The translations under genes were made by a program, and so were the position numbers. Below, piece by piece: positions 35,863-45,113 of a DNA stretch of 64,000 nucleotides. Source of the stretch: Xylanibacter oryzae DSM 17970 (GTDB lineage: Bacteria > Bacteroidota > Bacteroidia > Bacteroidales > Bacteroidaceae); assembly GCF_000585355.1 (NCBI RefSeq), contig NZ_KK073873.1, positions 2,771,703-2,835,702 of the forward strand, given 5' to 3'. Numbering within the stretch: the first letter of the stretch is position 1; every line of letters begins with the position of its first letter. The notes beneath the pieces are model-generated. The model was not told where the DNA came from. It made no database searches and saw only the letters and a program-made list of their open reading frames with translations.

Positions 35863-36552
35863 ATGAAAAAGATCATCCTCTTTATAATATTAATTGCATC
35901 CTCTTTTATAGAGGCAAGTGCTCAAGAAGATGATTATGAATATAAGATGGAAATTGGCTGTGGAACAGGACTTGTCGCTTACGAAGGAGACTTTAATAGC
36001 AATATAACAAAGAATATGCAGCCAATGGCGTCGGTTATAGCCAGAAGAGTTCTTAACCCAAGGATGGCCTTGAGACTTAATGTATCTTATGGGAGGATAA
36101 AAGGAAACTCCCAAAATGCCGGAACAAGTTATCCTGGAATGGATACAAACCCTGTAAGTTTTAGCAAGAGCCTTATGGACGCAGGTCTGAGATACGAATA
36201 TAATTTCTTGCCATATGGTACAGGACGAGAATATAGAGGAGCACTTAGGTTCACACCATATATAACAATGGGACTAGGAGTAACGTCTGTTTCTGGTGAT
36301 GGAAGTAGTGCTTTTACTATGAATGTGCCTTTGGGAGCAGGAGTCAAATATAAAGTAGGCCATAGATTAAACATAGGTTTGGAATGGGCTCTGCATTTTT
36401 CTCTTAGTGATAAATTAGATGGTGTGAAAGATCCATACGGGATAGAAAGTACTGGAATCTTTAAAAACACTGACTGCTACTCGGCTTTGCAGTTTACACT
36501 AACATATGATATAATGCCAAAATGCAAAACTTGTAATAATAATGATGACTGA
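35863..36552 (+). CDS. DUF6089-type outer membrane beta-barrel protein
   Basis: A 229-residue protein with a signal peptide cleaved after ASA (near residue 20) and alternating beta strands ending in aromatic residues, as in an eight-stranded outer-membrane barrel. Recognisable blocks are [27 protein letters not shown] and [11 protein letters not shown]. The family usually sits just upstream of uppS and bamA in Bacteroidetes, as here. A Cys-rich tail (PKCKTCNNN) is unusual. The last 11 nt overlap the uppS start, implying translational coupling. Function unknown. Confidence 0.75.
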   Translation: MKKIILFIILIASSFIEASAQEDDYEYKMEIGCGTGLVAYEGDFNSNITKNMQPMASVIARRVLNPRMALRLNVSYGRIKGNSQNAGTSYPGMDTNPVSFSKSLMDAGLRYEYNFLPYGTGREYRGALRFTPYITMGLGVTSVSGDGSSAFTMNVPLGAGVKYKVGHRLNIGLEWALHFSLSDKLDGVKDPYGIESTGIFKNTDCYSALQFTLTYDIMPKCKTCNNNDD

Positions 36553-37285
36553 TAGAATAGACATGAACAATATACCTCAACACATAGCCATAATAATGGA
36601 TGGCAATGGACGTTGGGCAGCTGAAAGAGGGAAACCACGCAGCTATGGACATCAGGCTGGCGTAGATTCAGTAAGACGTATTACATCAGAATGCACTAGA
36701 TTGGGCGTAAAGTATCTTACACTTTACACATTCTCTACAGAGAATTGGAACCGTCCTGTAGATGAAGTATCTGCCCTGATGGGTTTGGTATTGTCGTCTC
36801 TGGAAGATGAAATATTTATGAAAAACGATGTTCGTTTCCGAGTTATTGGTGATGTAAACCGTTTACCAAAAGATGTCTATGCCAAACTGAAGGAAACAGA
36901 GGAGCACACATCAAAAAATAAAACCATGACGATGGTGGTAGCATTAAGCTATTCATCTAAATGGGAAATAACAAAAGCATTGAAAGATATTGCTGAGGAA
37001 GTTAAAGAAGGCAAGATTGATGTAAATGATATTGACGAGGAAAAGATATCAGGTCATTTGGAAACTAATTTTATGCCCGATCCTGACTTGCTTATAAGAA
37101 CAGGTGGAGAGGTAAGAATATCAAACTACCTTTTATGGCAGATAGCTTATTCTGAATTATATTTCTGCGATACTTATTGGCCAGATTTTGATGAAGAAGC
37201 ATTATCCAAAGCTATTGCAAGTTATCAAAGTCGTCAACGCAGGTTTGGTAAGACAGAAAAACAAGTTGAAGACACACAAAAATAA
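36542..37285 (+). CDS. uppS: Isoprenyl transferase (undecaprenyl diphosphate synthase)
   Basis: A 247-residue cis-prenyltransferase that makes the C55 carrier lipid for peptidoglycan and surface glycans. [17 protein letters not shown] includes the catalytic Asp and the DGNGRWA signature; [11 protein letters not shown] and the C-terminal [19 protein letters not shown] are also diagnostic. It overlaps the DUF6089 gene by 11 nt. Two adjacent ATGs (36542 and 36545) and one at 36563 are all possible starts. Confidence 0.95.
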   Translation: MMTDRIDMNNIPQHIAIIMDGNGRWAAERGKPRSYGHQAGVDSVRRITSECTRLGVKYLTLYTFSTENWNRPVDEVSALMGLVLSSLEDEIFMKNDVRFRVIGDVNRLPKDVYAKLKETEEHTSKNKTMTMVVALSYSSKWEITKALKDIAEEVKEGKIDVNDIDEEKISGHLETNFMPDPDLLIRTGGEVRISNYLLWQIAYSELYFCDTYWPDFDEEALSKAIASYQSRQRRFGKTEKQVEDTQK

Positions 37286-37316
37286 GACTAATTAGAAAGA
37301 TAGAAAACCATATAAG

Positions 37317-39941
37317 ATGAATAAAATAAGAAAGGTAATAATCCTATTGGTAATTGCGTTTGGCTTCAGCCAGATTATGGAAGCGCAGGATAAAATAATT
37401 AATCCTGATATTTCATATAGTGGAACCCCGCGTACTTGTATCATCGGAGGTATCGCTGTAGATGGTATCGAAGGTTATGAAGACTATGTCCTCACAGGTT
37501 TGTCAGGATTGTCTCTTGGTCAGGAGATATCTGTTCCAGGAACGGATATTACAGAGGCAGTTAAGCGCTATTGGCATCATGGATTATTCTCAAAAGTAAT
37601 CGTTACTGCAGATTCTATAGTAGGTAATAAGATCTATTTGCGTTTTCATCTGGGAATGCGTCCACGTGTAAGCAATATTAATTATATTGGACTTAAAAAA
37701 TCGGAACGTGAAGATATGGAGGCAAAGCTCGGAATAATAAAGGGCAGCCAGATTACTCCTAATATGATAGACCGTGCAAAGATTCTTGCCAAGAAATATT
37801 TTGATGACAAAGGATATAAAAATGCTGAAATAAATATCACTCAGCGTGAGGATGTGGCTAACAAAAATCAGGTAATCCTTGATGTCGATATAGATAAGAA
37901 GGATAAGATGAAAGTGCACAAAATCATGCTTGAGGGTAACAATAATCTAAAATCATCAAAGATAAAGGGCAAATTGTTTGGCAAGGGCGTATTTTCAAAG
38001 ACGCATGAAGCCGGCACAATCGGTTCTTTCCTGAAGTCTAAGAAATTTACAGATGAGAGATATAAGAAGGATAAGGAAAAACTTATAGAGAAATATGACG
38101 AACTTGGATACCGTGATATGTACATTGTGAAAGACAGTGTATGGAATTATGATGAAAAGCATGTCAATATATATATTAAGATAAACGAAGGTAAAAAATA
38201 TTATGTTCGTAACATCACCTGGGTAGGTAACACGGTATATTCTACTGATGTATTGAATTCTATACTTAGAATGAAAAAGGGAGATGTCTACAACCAGACT
38301 TTCATGAACAAACGTCTTACGAGCGATGAAGATGCCGTAGGAAATCTCTATTATAATAGTGGTTATGTATTTTATAATCTTCAGCCGACTGAGGTTAATA
38401 TCGTTGCCGATTCTGTAGATTTGGAAATGCGTATATACGAAGGTCAGCAAGCTCATATTAACCGTGTACGTATAAATGGTAATGACCGACTGTATGAAAA
38501 TGTCGTACGTAGAGAGTTGCGTACCAAACCAGGCGATTTGTTCTCTAAAGATGCACTCGAACGTTCTGTTCGTGAAATAGCATCAATGGGGCATTTTGAT
38601 CCTGAAAAATGTACTCCGGATGTTAAACCTAATTATGAAGATGGAACGGTAGACGTAAACTATAATTTGACATCTAAATCAAACGACCAGGTAGAGTTCT
38701 CATTGGGATGGGGACAGACTGGTGTTATTGGACGTATAAGTTTGAAATTGAACAACTTCTCGATGTCAAACTTATTTAATAAGAATAAAGAACATAGAGG
38801 TATAATGCCTATAGGAGATGGAGAGCAGTTAGCATTAAGTGCACAGACCAATGGTTCTTATTATCAGTCATATAGCGTAAACTATTCATCTCCATGGTTC
38901 GGTGGAAAGAGGCCAAATGCATTTAACATAGGTGCATACTATTCAAAGCAGACAGACGTATCAAGTAACTATTACAACAGTAGTTATATGAATAACTATT
39001 ATAATTATTATTCAGGATACGGTACAAGTAGTAACTATGGATATAATTATGAGAATTATCTTGATCCTGATAAATATGTAAAACTTTTGGGATTGTCAGT
39101 AGGATGGGGAAAGCGTTTACGCTGGCCTGATGATTACTTCCAGTTGTCTGTACAGTTGGCTTATCAGAGATATATGCTTAAAAACTGGCAGTACTTCCTT
39201 ATTACAGATGGCAATAGTAATAACTTGAACTTGAACTTTACATTATCTCGTGTATCTACAGATAACCAGTTGTTCCCACGTCGTGGTTCTGAGTTCTCTG
39301 CATCAGTTACGATCACACCTCCTTGGTCATTGTGGGATGGAAAAGATTATGCTCATTTGGCTACTAATCCAAGTTCTGTTACATATAAGGATGAACTCCA
39401 AGATAAATACAGATGGATTGAATACCACAAATGGAAATTCCGTGCTAAAACATATACAGCTCTGACCGGAGGAGATAAGTGTTTCGTATTGATGACACGT
39501 GTGGAATTAGGACTATTAGGATCGTATAACAAATATAAGAAATCACCTTTTGAAACATTCTATGTTGGTGGTGATGGTATGAGTGGATACTCAAGCGGTT
39601 ATGCCGAAGAAACAATTGGTTTACGTGGATATGAGAACGGTTCTCTTACACCTTATTATCAAGAAGGATATGCATACGATCGTTTCACGATGGAACTTCG
39701 ATATCCATTTATGTTGGGTAACACCACTATTTATGGCTTGACGTTCTTGGAAGGAGGAAATGCATGGCATGAGACAAGTAAGTTTAACCCATTCGATATG
39801 AAACGTTCTGCCGGTATTGGTGTTCGTTTGTATCTGCCTATGGTTGGACTTATGGGTATTGACTGGGCTTACGGTTTCGACAAAGTGTATGGCACAAAAG
39901 GTGGCAGCCAGTTCCACTTCATCTTAGGTCAGGAATTCTAA
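37317..39941 (+). CDS. bamA: Outer membrane protein assembly factor BamA
   Basis: An 874-residue Omp85 protein that folds beta-barrel proteins into the outer membrane. A signal peptide ends near MEAQ. Several POTRA domains cover about residues 40-440, each with the strand-helix pattern seen in VSNINYIGLKKSER and INRVRINGNDRLYENVV. A 16-strand barrel fills the rest, with a Tyr/Asn-rich surface loop (about 540-575) and FETFYVGGDGMSGYSSG near the conserved VRGF-like region. It ends in aromatic FILGQEF, the usual barrel-terminal strand. Neighbouring OmpH/Skp genes fit a shared assembly role. Confidence 0.93.
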   Translation: MNKIRKVIILLVIAFGFSQIMEAQDKIINPDISYSGTPRTCIIGGIAVDGIEGYEDYVLTGLSGLSLGQEISVPGTDITEAVKRYWHHGLFSKVIVTADSIVGNKIYLRFHLGMRPRVSNINYIGLKKSEREDMEAKLGIIKGSQITPNMIDRAKILAKKYFDDKGYKNAEINITQREDVANKNQVILDVDIDKKDKMKVHKIMLEGNNNLKSSKIKGKLFGKGVFSKTHEAGTIGSFLKSKKFTDERYKKDKEKLIEKYDELGYRDMYIVKDSVWNYDEKHVNIYIKINEGKKYYVRNITWVGNTVYSTDVLNSILRMKKGDVYNQTFMNKRLTSDEDAVGNLYYNSGYVFYNLQPTEVNIVADSVDLEMRIYEGQQAHINRVRINGNDRLYENVVRRELRTKPGDLFSKDALERSVREIASMGHFDPEKCTPDVKPNYEDGTVDVNYNLTSKSNDQVEFSLGWGQTGVIGRISLKLNNFSMSNLFNKNKEHRGIMPIGDGEQLALSAQTNGSYYQSYSVNYSSPWFGGKRPNAFNIGAYYSKQTDVSSNYYNSSYMNNYYNYYSGYGTSSNYGYNYENYLDPDKYVKLLGLSVGWGKRLRWPDDYFQLSVQLAYQRYMLKNWQYFLITDGNSNNLNLNFTLSRVSTDNQLFPRRGSEFSASVTITPPWSLWDGKDYAHLATNPSSVTYKDELQDKYRWIEYHKWKFRAKTYTALTGGDKCFVLMTRVELGLLGSYNKYKKSPFETFYVGGDGMSGYSSGYAEETIGLRGYENGSLTPYYQEGYAYDRFTMELRYPFMLGNTTIYGLTFLEGGNAWHETSKFNPFDMKRSAGIGVRLYLPMVGLMGIDWAYGFDKVYGTKGGSQFHFILGQEF

Positions 39942-39971
39942 TTGAGTTAATTATTAGAGAGGAGATTAAAA

Positions 39972-40490
39972 ATGAAAAAGAAATTATTGTTTGTTTGTTT
40001 GTTCGCATTTATGGCTATTGCAGCAAGTGCTCAGAAAATAGCTCTTATAGACATGGACTATATACTAAAGAATATTCCATCATATGAAAGGGCTAACGAA
40101 CAATTAAATCAGGTGTCTAAAAAATGGCAGGCAGAAGTGGATGCTATAAATGCACAGTCACAGACGCTATATAAGAACTATCAGAACGAGGTGGTCTTCC
40201 TGTCGCAAGAACAGAAACAAAAAAGACAGGATGCTATTGTAGCCAAGGAAAAAGAAGCCAGTGAACTAAAGAAAAAATACTTTGGCCCCGAGGGAGAACT
40301 ATTTAAGAAACGAGAGAGTCTGATGGCACCTATACAAGATGAAATATACAATGCCGTAAAAGAGATTTCAGATTTCAGAGGTTATTCACTTGTACTGGAT
40401 AGAGCCTCTAACAGCGGTATTATTTTTGGTTCACCCAAAATCGATATTAGCAACGAAGTATTATCTAAGTTGGGTTACACAGGACAATAA
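39972..40490 (+). CDS. OmpH/Skp family periplasmic chaperone (first of three)
   Basis: A 172-residue protein with a signal peptide cut near ASAQ, a short beta strand (KIALIDMDYIL) and a long charged coiled coil (about residues 35-120) before a terminal strand region. This is the tentacled trimer plan of Skp, which holds unfolded outer-membrane proteins in the periplasm. It follows bamA by 30 nt with GAGAGGAG upstream. The conserved VDMD-type opening is intact. Confidence 0.9.
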   Translation: MKKKLLFVCLFAFMAIAASAQKIALIDMDYILKNIPSYERANEQLNQVSKKWQAEVDAINAQSQTLYKNYQNEVVFLSQEQKQKRQDAIVAKEKEASELKKKYFGPEGELFKKRESLMAPIQDEIYNAVKEISDFRGYSLVLDRASNSGIIFGSPKIDISNEVLSKLGYTGQ

Positions 40491-40537
40491 CACAATAATA
40501 AGAATAATTAATAATCAATTTAATATTAAACGCAAAA

Positions 40538-41041
40538 ATGAAAAAGTTAGTTTTAATGTTTTTTATGTTCGCACCTCTGACAATGTTTGCTCAGAAATTT
40601 GGACACGTAGATCTTGAGTCAGTCATGAAAGCTATGCCTGAGTATGCAAAGGCAACATCTGATCTTCAGGCTCTTCAGAAGCAGTACACAGACGAACTAA
40701 AGTCTATGGAAGATGAGATAACAAAAAAGGGTGACGAATATCAGAAAGCTGAACAGGCAGATCCTAAGATGCCTGAGAATATAAAGAAAAGACATACTGA
40801 AGATGTTCAGCAGTTGTATCAGAAATACCAGCAGGCTCAGCAGGACGATGCACAGGCATTCCAAAAGGCTCAGCAGGAGAAGATGGCTCCCGTACAGGCA
40901 AAGATGCTTGACGCTATCAAAGCTGTTGGTCAGACAGGTGGATATGTGTACATCATGCAGTCAGGTTCTCTACCATTCATAAGCACAACATTGAGCAAAG
41001 ATGTTACAGCTGAAGTTAAGGTAAAACTTGGTATTAAGTAG
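40538..41041 (+). CDS. OmpH/Skp family periplasmic chaperone (second of three)
   Basis: A 167-residue paralogue of the preceding gene: signal peptide to about residue 19, KFGHVDLESVMKAMPEYA, then a Gln- and Lys-rich coiled coil and a C-terminal strand region (GGYVYIMQSGSLPFI). Gln content in the coil (QQLYQKYQQAQQDDAQAFQK) is higher than in the other two copies. A stem-loop follows, so this may be the main 3' end for part of the operon's transcripts. Confidence 0.9.
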   Translation: MKKLVLMFFMFAPLTMFAQKFGHVDLESVMKAMPEYAKATSDLQALQKQYTDELKSMEDEITKKGDEYQKAEQADPKMPENIKKRHTEDVQQLYQKYQQAQQDDAQAFQKAQQEKMAPVQAKMLDAIKAVGQTGGYVYIMQSGSLPFISTTLSKDVTAEVKVKLGIK

Positions 41042-41088
41042 AATTTAGCATTTATGCTCCTTTAGGAGTAAAACTCTAATAAAATATC

Positions 41089-41134
41089 AGAGTATGTCAT
41101 CCGTAAACTATTTTATTGATGACATGCTCTTTTA
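41089..41134 (+). terminator. Stem-loop after the second OmpH gene
   Basis: AGAGTATGTCATC pairs with GATGACATGCTCT (one G-U) across a 16-nt loop, followed by four T residues. It may attenuate transcription into the third ompH and murI. Confidence 0.6.
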
Positions 41135-41177
41135 GTCTTTAAATAAGAATACTCAAATAAATTATATAGTATCGATA

Positions 41178-41681
41178 ATGAAAAAAACAATTCTATCTAT
41201 ATTAATATTATTACTTCCTTTAATGGCTGCTGCACAGACTCTTAAGTTTGGCTTCTTGAGTTATGATGCGGCCTTTAAGTCGATGCCAGGCTATTCTATA
41301 GCGATGAAGAATATCAGTGATCTCAAGACTAAATACGAAGCTGAGACCAAGCGTGCCACTGATGAGTTTAATAAGAAATATGAAGATTTCCTTGATGGGC
41401 AGAAAGATTTTCCACCGACAATTCTACAGAAGCGTCAGGCAGAACTGCAGGAACTCATGGATAAGAATATAGCTTTCAAAGAAGAGTCAAAACGATTGCT
41501 TGAACAAGCAGAAAATGACGCATATGCGCCACTTCAAGACCAACTGAATACTATCTTGCAGGCAATTGGGAAAGAGCGTGGTTACGCTTTTATAATCAAT
41601 ACAGACAACAACTCTTGTCCTTATATAGATACTACATTAGGAGAAGATATCAGTACAATTGTAAAAGACAGGTTAAAATGA
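41178..41681 (+). CDS. OmpH/Skp family periplasmic chaperone (third of three)
   Basis: A 167-residue OmpH-like protein: signal peptide to MAAAQ, KFGFLSYDAAFKSMPGYS, coiled coil (about 45-120), and a terminal YAFIINTDNNSCPYID. It is the most divergent of the three paralogues: it lacks the VDxD opening and has a lone Cys near the C-terminus. It is separated from the second copy by 136 bp with a terminator-like hairpin, and its stop overlaps the murI start as ATGA. It may be specialised, or simply carried with murI. Confidence 0.85.
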   Translation: MKKTILSILILLLPLMAAAQTLKFGFLSYDAAFKSMPGYSIAMKNISDLKTKYEAETKRATDEFNKKYEDFLDGQKDFPPTILQKRQAELQELMDKNIAFKEESKRLLEQAENDAYAPLQDQLNTILQAIGKERGYAFIINTDNNSCPYIDTTLGEDISTIVKDRLK

Positions 41682-42514
41682 AATTATCTCAAGAACCAGG
41701 GCCAATAGGTGTTTTCGATTCTGGCTATGGAGGACTGACAATACTACATCAAATGCGTCAGATTCTTCCTCAATATGATTATCTATATTTAGGTGATAAT
41801 GCCCGTGCACCGTATGGTACAAGGTCTTTTGATATTGTCTATCAATTTACCCGCGAGGCCGTAATGAAGCTTTTCGAGATGGGCTGTCATCTTGTTATCT
41901 TGGGTTGCAACACCGCATCTGCAAAGGCTTTGCGAACTATCCAGCAGAATGATTTGCCTAAGATAGATCAGGATCGTCGCGTGCTTGGAATAATACGTCC
42001 TACGGCTGAGTGTATCGGTAAGATAACAAATAGTCGCCATGTTGGTATTGTAGCGACACCGGGTACTATAAAGAGCAATAGTTATCCTCTTGAGATAAAT
42101 AAGTTCTATCCGGACGTAAAGGTTACAGGTGAAGCTTGTCCTATGTGGGTTCCTTTGGTAGAAAACTATGAATTTGATAGTCCGGGAGCGGATTATTTTG
42201 TTGAGAAGCGCATTAATAATCTGATGAGGAAAGATCCTGAAATAGACGCTATAATATTAGGATGTACTCATTATCCTCTGTTACTTAACAAGATCATCAA
42301 GTACGTTCCAAAATGTGTACAGGTAATAACTCAAGGAGAATACGTGGCAAATAGTCTGAAAGATTATTTCATGCGTCATCCTGCAATGGAGGAAAAATGC
42401 ACTAAAGCCGGAACATGCCGTTATCTTACTACAGAAAGTCCCGAGAAATTTAAGGAATCTGCACAAGTATTCCTACACAAAAGCATTGAGGTTGATAAAG
42501 TCAATCTTGACTAA
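41678..42514 (+). CDS. murI: Glutamate racemase
   Basis: A 278-residue cytoplasmic enzyme that makes D-glutamate for peptidoglycan without cofactor. The catalytic cysteines sit in LGCNTASAKA (Cys77) and ILGCTHYPLL. GVFDSGYGGLTI near residues 11-22 and GDNARAPYG near 39-47 complete the signature. The ATG at 41678 is chosen because it overlaps the OmpH stop (ATGA) and the conserved domain starts just after it; an in-frame start 63 nt earlier lies inside the ompH gene. Its 3' end overlaps the convergent permease gene by 14 bp. Confidence 0.95.
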   Translation: MKLSQEPGPIGVFDSGYGGLTILHQMRQILPQYDYLYLGDNARAPYGTRSFDIVYQFTREAVMKLFEMGCHLVILGCNTASAKALRTIQQNDLPKIDQDRRVLGIIRPTAECIGKITNSRHVGIVATPGTIKSNSYPLEINKFYPDVKVTGEACPMWVPLVENYEFDSPGADYFVEKRINNLMRKDPEIDAIILGCTHYPLLLNKIIKYVPKCVQVITQGEYVANSLKDYFMRHPAMEEKCTKAGTCRYLTTESPEKFKESAQVFLHKSIEVDKVNLD

Positions 42515-43736
42515 GCAACCTCTTGCTTAGGTATCTTACAGGATACCATACAGATATATATCCTACAATTACGACTGTACCGAATATTACAAGGATATCT
42601 ATCGGGTGAACGCTTACCGGATATGCATCAACAACGAAACTTCCACTTGATTCTCCAAGTGACACAAGTCCATAAGTCTGTTGTAGCCAACAAAGCAATA
42701 ATCCTATGCCTATGCCTATTATAGCTCCTATTGTAGATATCATTCTGCCCTCAAACAAGAATACTCTTATTATCTGATGGTCTGTAGCACCTAGATTTCT
42801 TAGTGTTACAACATCATCCTTTTTATCGATGATGAGCATTGATAGACTTCCTATAATATTAAAGCATGCCACCATTAAAATGAATGTGAGAAATATATAT
42901 GCTATAAATTTCTCTATCTTCATTATCTTGAAAGTGTCTTCCTGTTGCTCATAACGATCAAGTACACTGTATTTTTTGCCGGCAATCTGCTGCATTTCAC
43001 TTTTCACTGCATCAAAGTCAGAGCCGGGTTTAAGTCTCAACTCAAGCGATGTAAGCATTCCCTGCTGTCCAAATAGGTTACGGGCGAAAGCTATAGGGGT
43101 TATGATATAATTCTTATCATATTTTGCTTGTTTTACTGTGAATAGTACCCCCGGAGAATACAATTCATCCTCAACGAATCCATCTGTTGGGTTTGACAGA
43201 TCGAGTTGTCCATCACGCTTAGGAGCATATATCTTAAGCGCATCCTTAAATTGTGCGCCTGTACCTAAATCTTCGGCCAAGCGTATACCTAGTACACCAT
43301 AATTGAGGTCGGCTGCATGCAACTCAAATCTTCCGTCACCATACAGAATGTCATTGATATGAGTAAGATCCGAGAAATTATCATCTACACCTTTTATTGT
43401 TACCATAGCCTGTCTGTCTCCGTATACAGCCAAAGCTTGATCTTCTACACTCTCAGTTGCCACATCAACATCCGGTAGATGGCGAATCTTTGTAAGTATG
43501 GGATCATCAGATGGAGCACTCTTACCTTGCACAGGCATTACTTTCAGTTGCGGGTCGAAACTTGTAAAGAATGATGCAACAAGGTCTTCAAAACCATTGA
43601 ACACACTTAAAGTAACAACTAGTGCCATAGTGGCAACAGCTACACCTACGACAGATATGCCGCTGATGATATTGATAACATGAGTGCTCTTTCTTGAGAA
43701 CAGATAACGTCGTGCAATGTAAAACGGGAAATTCAT
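42501..43736 (-). CDS. LolC/LolE-type ABC transporter permease (FtsX family)
   Basis: A 411-residue inner-membrane permease with one N-terminal helix (about 20-45), a large periplasmic domain (45-270) and three C-terminal helices: the MacB/LolC layout. It starts FYIARRYLFSRKSTHVINIISGISVVGVAVATMAL, and LRNLGATDHQIIRVFLFEG near the coupling helix is typical. Such proteins move lipoproteins from the inner membrane toward the outer membrane with a LolD ATPase, which is not in this window. It follows rbfA by 11 nt. Confidence 0.85.
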   Translation of the reverse strand: MNFPFYIARRYLFSRKSTHVINIISGISVVGVAVATMALVVTLSVFNGFEDLVASFFTSFDPQLKVMPVQGKSAPSDDPILTKIRHLPDVDVATESVEDQALAVYGDRQAMVTIKGVDDNFSDLTHINDILYGDGRFELHAADLNYGVLGIRLAEDLGTGAQFKDALKIYAPKRDGQLDLSNPTDGFVEDELYSPGVLFTVKQAKYDKNYIITPIAFARNLFGQQGMLTSLELRLKPGSDFDAVKSEMQQIAGKKYSVLDRYEQQEDTFKIMKIEKFIAYIFLTFILMVACFNIIGSLSMLIIDKKDDVVTLRNLGATDHQIIRVFLFEGRMISTIGAIIGIGIGLLLCWLQQTYGLVSLGESSGSFVVDAYPVSVHPIDILVIFGTVVIVGYISVWYPVRYLSKRLLSQD

Positions 43737-43747
43737 TATTTGCCTTC

Positions 43748-44092
43748 TTATTTTTCGTCTTCTTTAAGCAGACTATCTATATGTTCTATATAATCAAGAG
43801 AGTCGTCGACGAAGAATCTTAGTTCTGGTATTATGCGTAGTTGATGGCGAACGCGAGTGCCGAGTTCATAACGTATTGTCTTCTCATTGGCAGTGACATT
43901 CTTAAGAATTTCATCACTTTTTTCGGATGGGAAAATACTTAAATAAGCAGTGCATATACTCAGGTCAGGACTGATGCGGACGCGTGTAACTGAAACCATC
44001 ACACCGTGCATCATACGAGTTTGTGACTGGAATATGACGCTCAATTCTTTTTGCAGCAGTCTTGATATTTTGTTTTGTCTTGTTTCTTGCAT
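43748..44092 (-). CDS. rbfA: Ribosome-binding factor A
   Basis: A 114-residue KH-domain protein that helps mature the 30S subunit and 16S rRNA 5' end. It begins TRQNKISRLLQKELSVIFQ and continues with VTRVRISPDLSICTAYLSIFPSE and RYELGTRVRHQLRIIPELRFFVDDSLD, which match the family in order and length. It has its own promoter and is followed closely by the LolC/E-type permease gene. Confidence 0.92.
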   Translation of the reverse strand: MQETRQNKISRLLQKELSVIFQSQTRMMHGVMVSVTRVRISPDLSICTAYLSIFPSEKSDEILKNVTANEKTIRYELGTRVRHQLRIIPELRFFVDDSLDYIEHIDSLLKEDEK

Positions 44093-44114
44093 AATGTATT
44101 TCTTTTATTTAATG

Positions 44115-44146
44115 CAAAAATACATCTATTTTTTTAATTCAGCAAA
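44115..44146 (-). promoter_or_regulatory. Promoter for rbfA
   Basis: On the minus strand TTTG (44143-44146), a 20-bp spacer and TATTTTTG (44115-44122) form a consensus pair 22 nt before the ATG at 44092. Confidence 0.65.
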
Positions 44147-44566
44147 GAAAGGACTGTTTTTGTTGTTAAAAAGAACATGTTGAGGTTTAGGTTCTTGGTA
44201 TAATTGACGTGAGCTCAATATAATTTATAATAAAGGATTTAATATCACAAACTCATCGTAATACTTACAGTATAATAGTGTTCTTCACAAGCAATCTACT
44301 ATCATGTATATAAGTTGCATGCTGTTCGGATATCCTATCTTATACTACAACCTCAACATTCAAAAGATAAAGTTAAAGGACGACTCATTAGACAGCCTCT
44401 CTGCTATATTGGCCGATACAAATATAGAGCGAATCTATCATTATCAAATGCAAGTATTTGTGTTTTTCTTAATTCAATATTATACTTTACAAAAAAAAAT
44501 AAAAGTGAATTTTCACTTCCACTGGTATGAAATGCTATAAGTTATTGATTTCTAAATGTTTAAATG

Positions 44567-44593
44567 CGGGGAGGTGAAAATTTTACCTCCCCG
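44567..44593. repeat. 27-bp palindrome, GGGGAGGTG type, copy 1
   Basis: CGGGGAGGT and ACCTCCCCG flank an A/T core in a near-perfect palindrome. It lies in the 44093-45113 gap, where I see no credible gene. TTTTTT follows about 10 nt later, so a terminator role is possible. Confidence 0.75.
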
Positions 44594-44858
44594 TATTCCG
44601 CTTTTTTCAGTCATCTTTTGCCATTTTACATCTCTTTGTGGTGCAAATATTCTCTTTTTGTACCAAAAATAGATAGTGATAAATGTTACTATCTTTATTA
44701 CAAATTCAATGGAGTCAATAAAAGTGTGCCCTGAAAGTATTGTAATAATATAATCAAACTATATAATATGGAGAAGCATATATTTATTTCTGACAATAAA
44801 CGTATAAAATGTGAAAGAAAGACATTATATAGTGCCATGAAGCGATAGTTATATACTA

Positions 44859-44946
44859 CTAACTTAACTTGAGTTACATGCCAATTCAATTTAGATTGGT
44901 TACCAATTCAAGTTAAGTTGGTATGCAATTCAATTTAAATTAACTG
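44859..44946. repeat. Four 22-bp units of imperfect palindrome
   Basis: Units start at 44859, 44881, 44903 and 44925, exactly 22 bp apart. The middle two follow CCAATTCAAnTTAnnTTGG and are themselves imperfect palindromes; the last begins GCAATTCAATTTAAATT and the first is degenerate. A 22-bp period is about two helical turns. Confidence 0.75.
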
Positions 44947-44958
44947 CTAGAAGTATAA

Positions 44959-44985
44959 CGGGGAGGTGAAAATTTCACATCCCCG
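44959..44985. repeat. 27-bp palindrome, GGGGAGGTG type, copy 2
   Basis: The first 17 bases equal copy 1 (CGGGGAGGTGAAAATTT), then CACATCCCCG. It remains an almost perfect palindrome although the right arm differs from copy 1, which suggests compensating change. A third partial copy lies at 45024. Confidence 0.75.
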
Positions 44986-45023
44986 GATATAAAATACTAA
45001 TAATAAATGAGTTGCAAAGAAAA

Positions 45024-45043
45024 CACCTCAGGGAGGTGAAAAT
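45024..45043. repeat. GGGAGGTGAAAAT, third partial copy
   Basis: GGGAGGTGAAAAT recurs at 45031, here preceded by CACCTC so that CACCTC/GAGGTG can form a tight hairpin. The right arm of the other two copies is missing. Confidence 0.55.
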
Positions 45044-45113
45044 AAAAAAGTATTCAGAATAAAAATAATCTTATGTAGAAATAACATTAAGTAGAGCAAA
45101 TAGTATAAAAAGA

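Noticed and set aside
44304..44540. Two overlapping plus-strand frames of 71-78 codons in the 44.1-45.1 kb gap
   Set aside because: Low-complexity composition, no ribosome binding site or promoter, and two frames compete over the same bases.
44698..44889. 63-codon minus-strand frame
   Set aside because: It covers part of the 22-bp repeat array; the sequence is explained by the repeat and shows no protein features.
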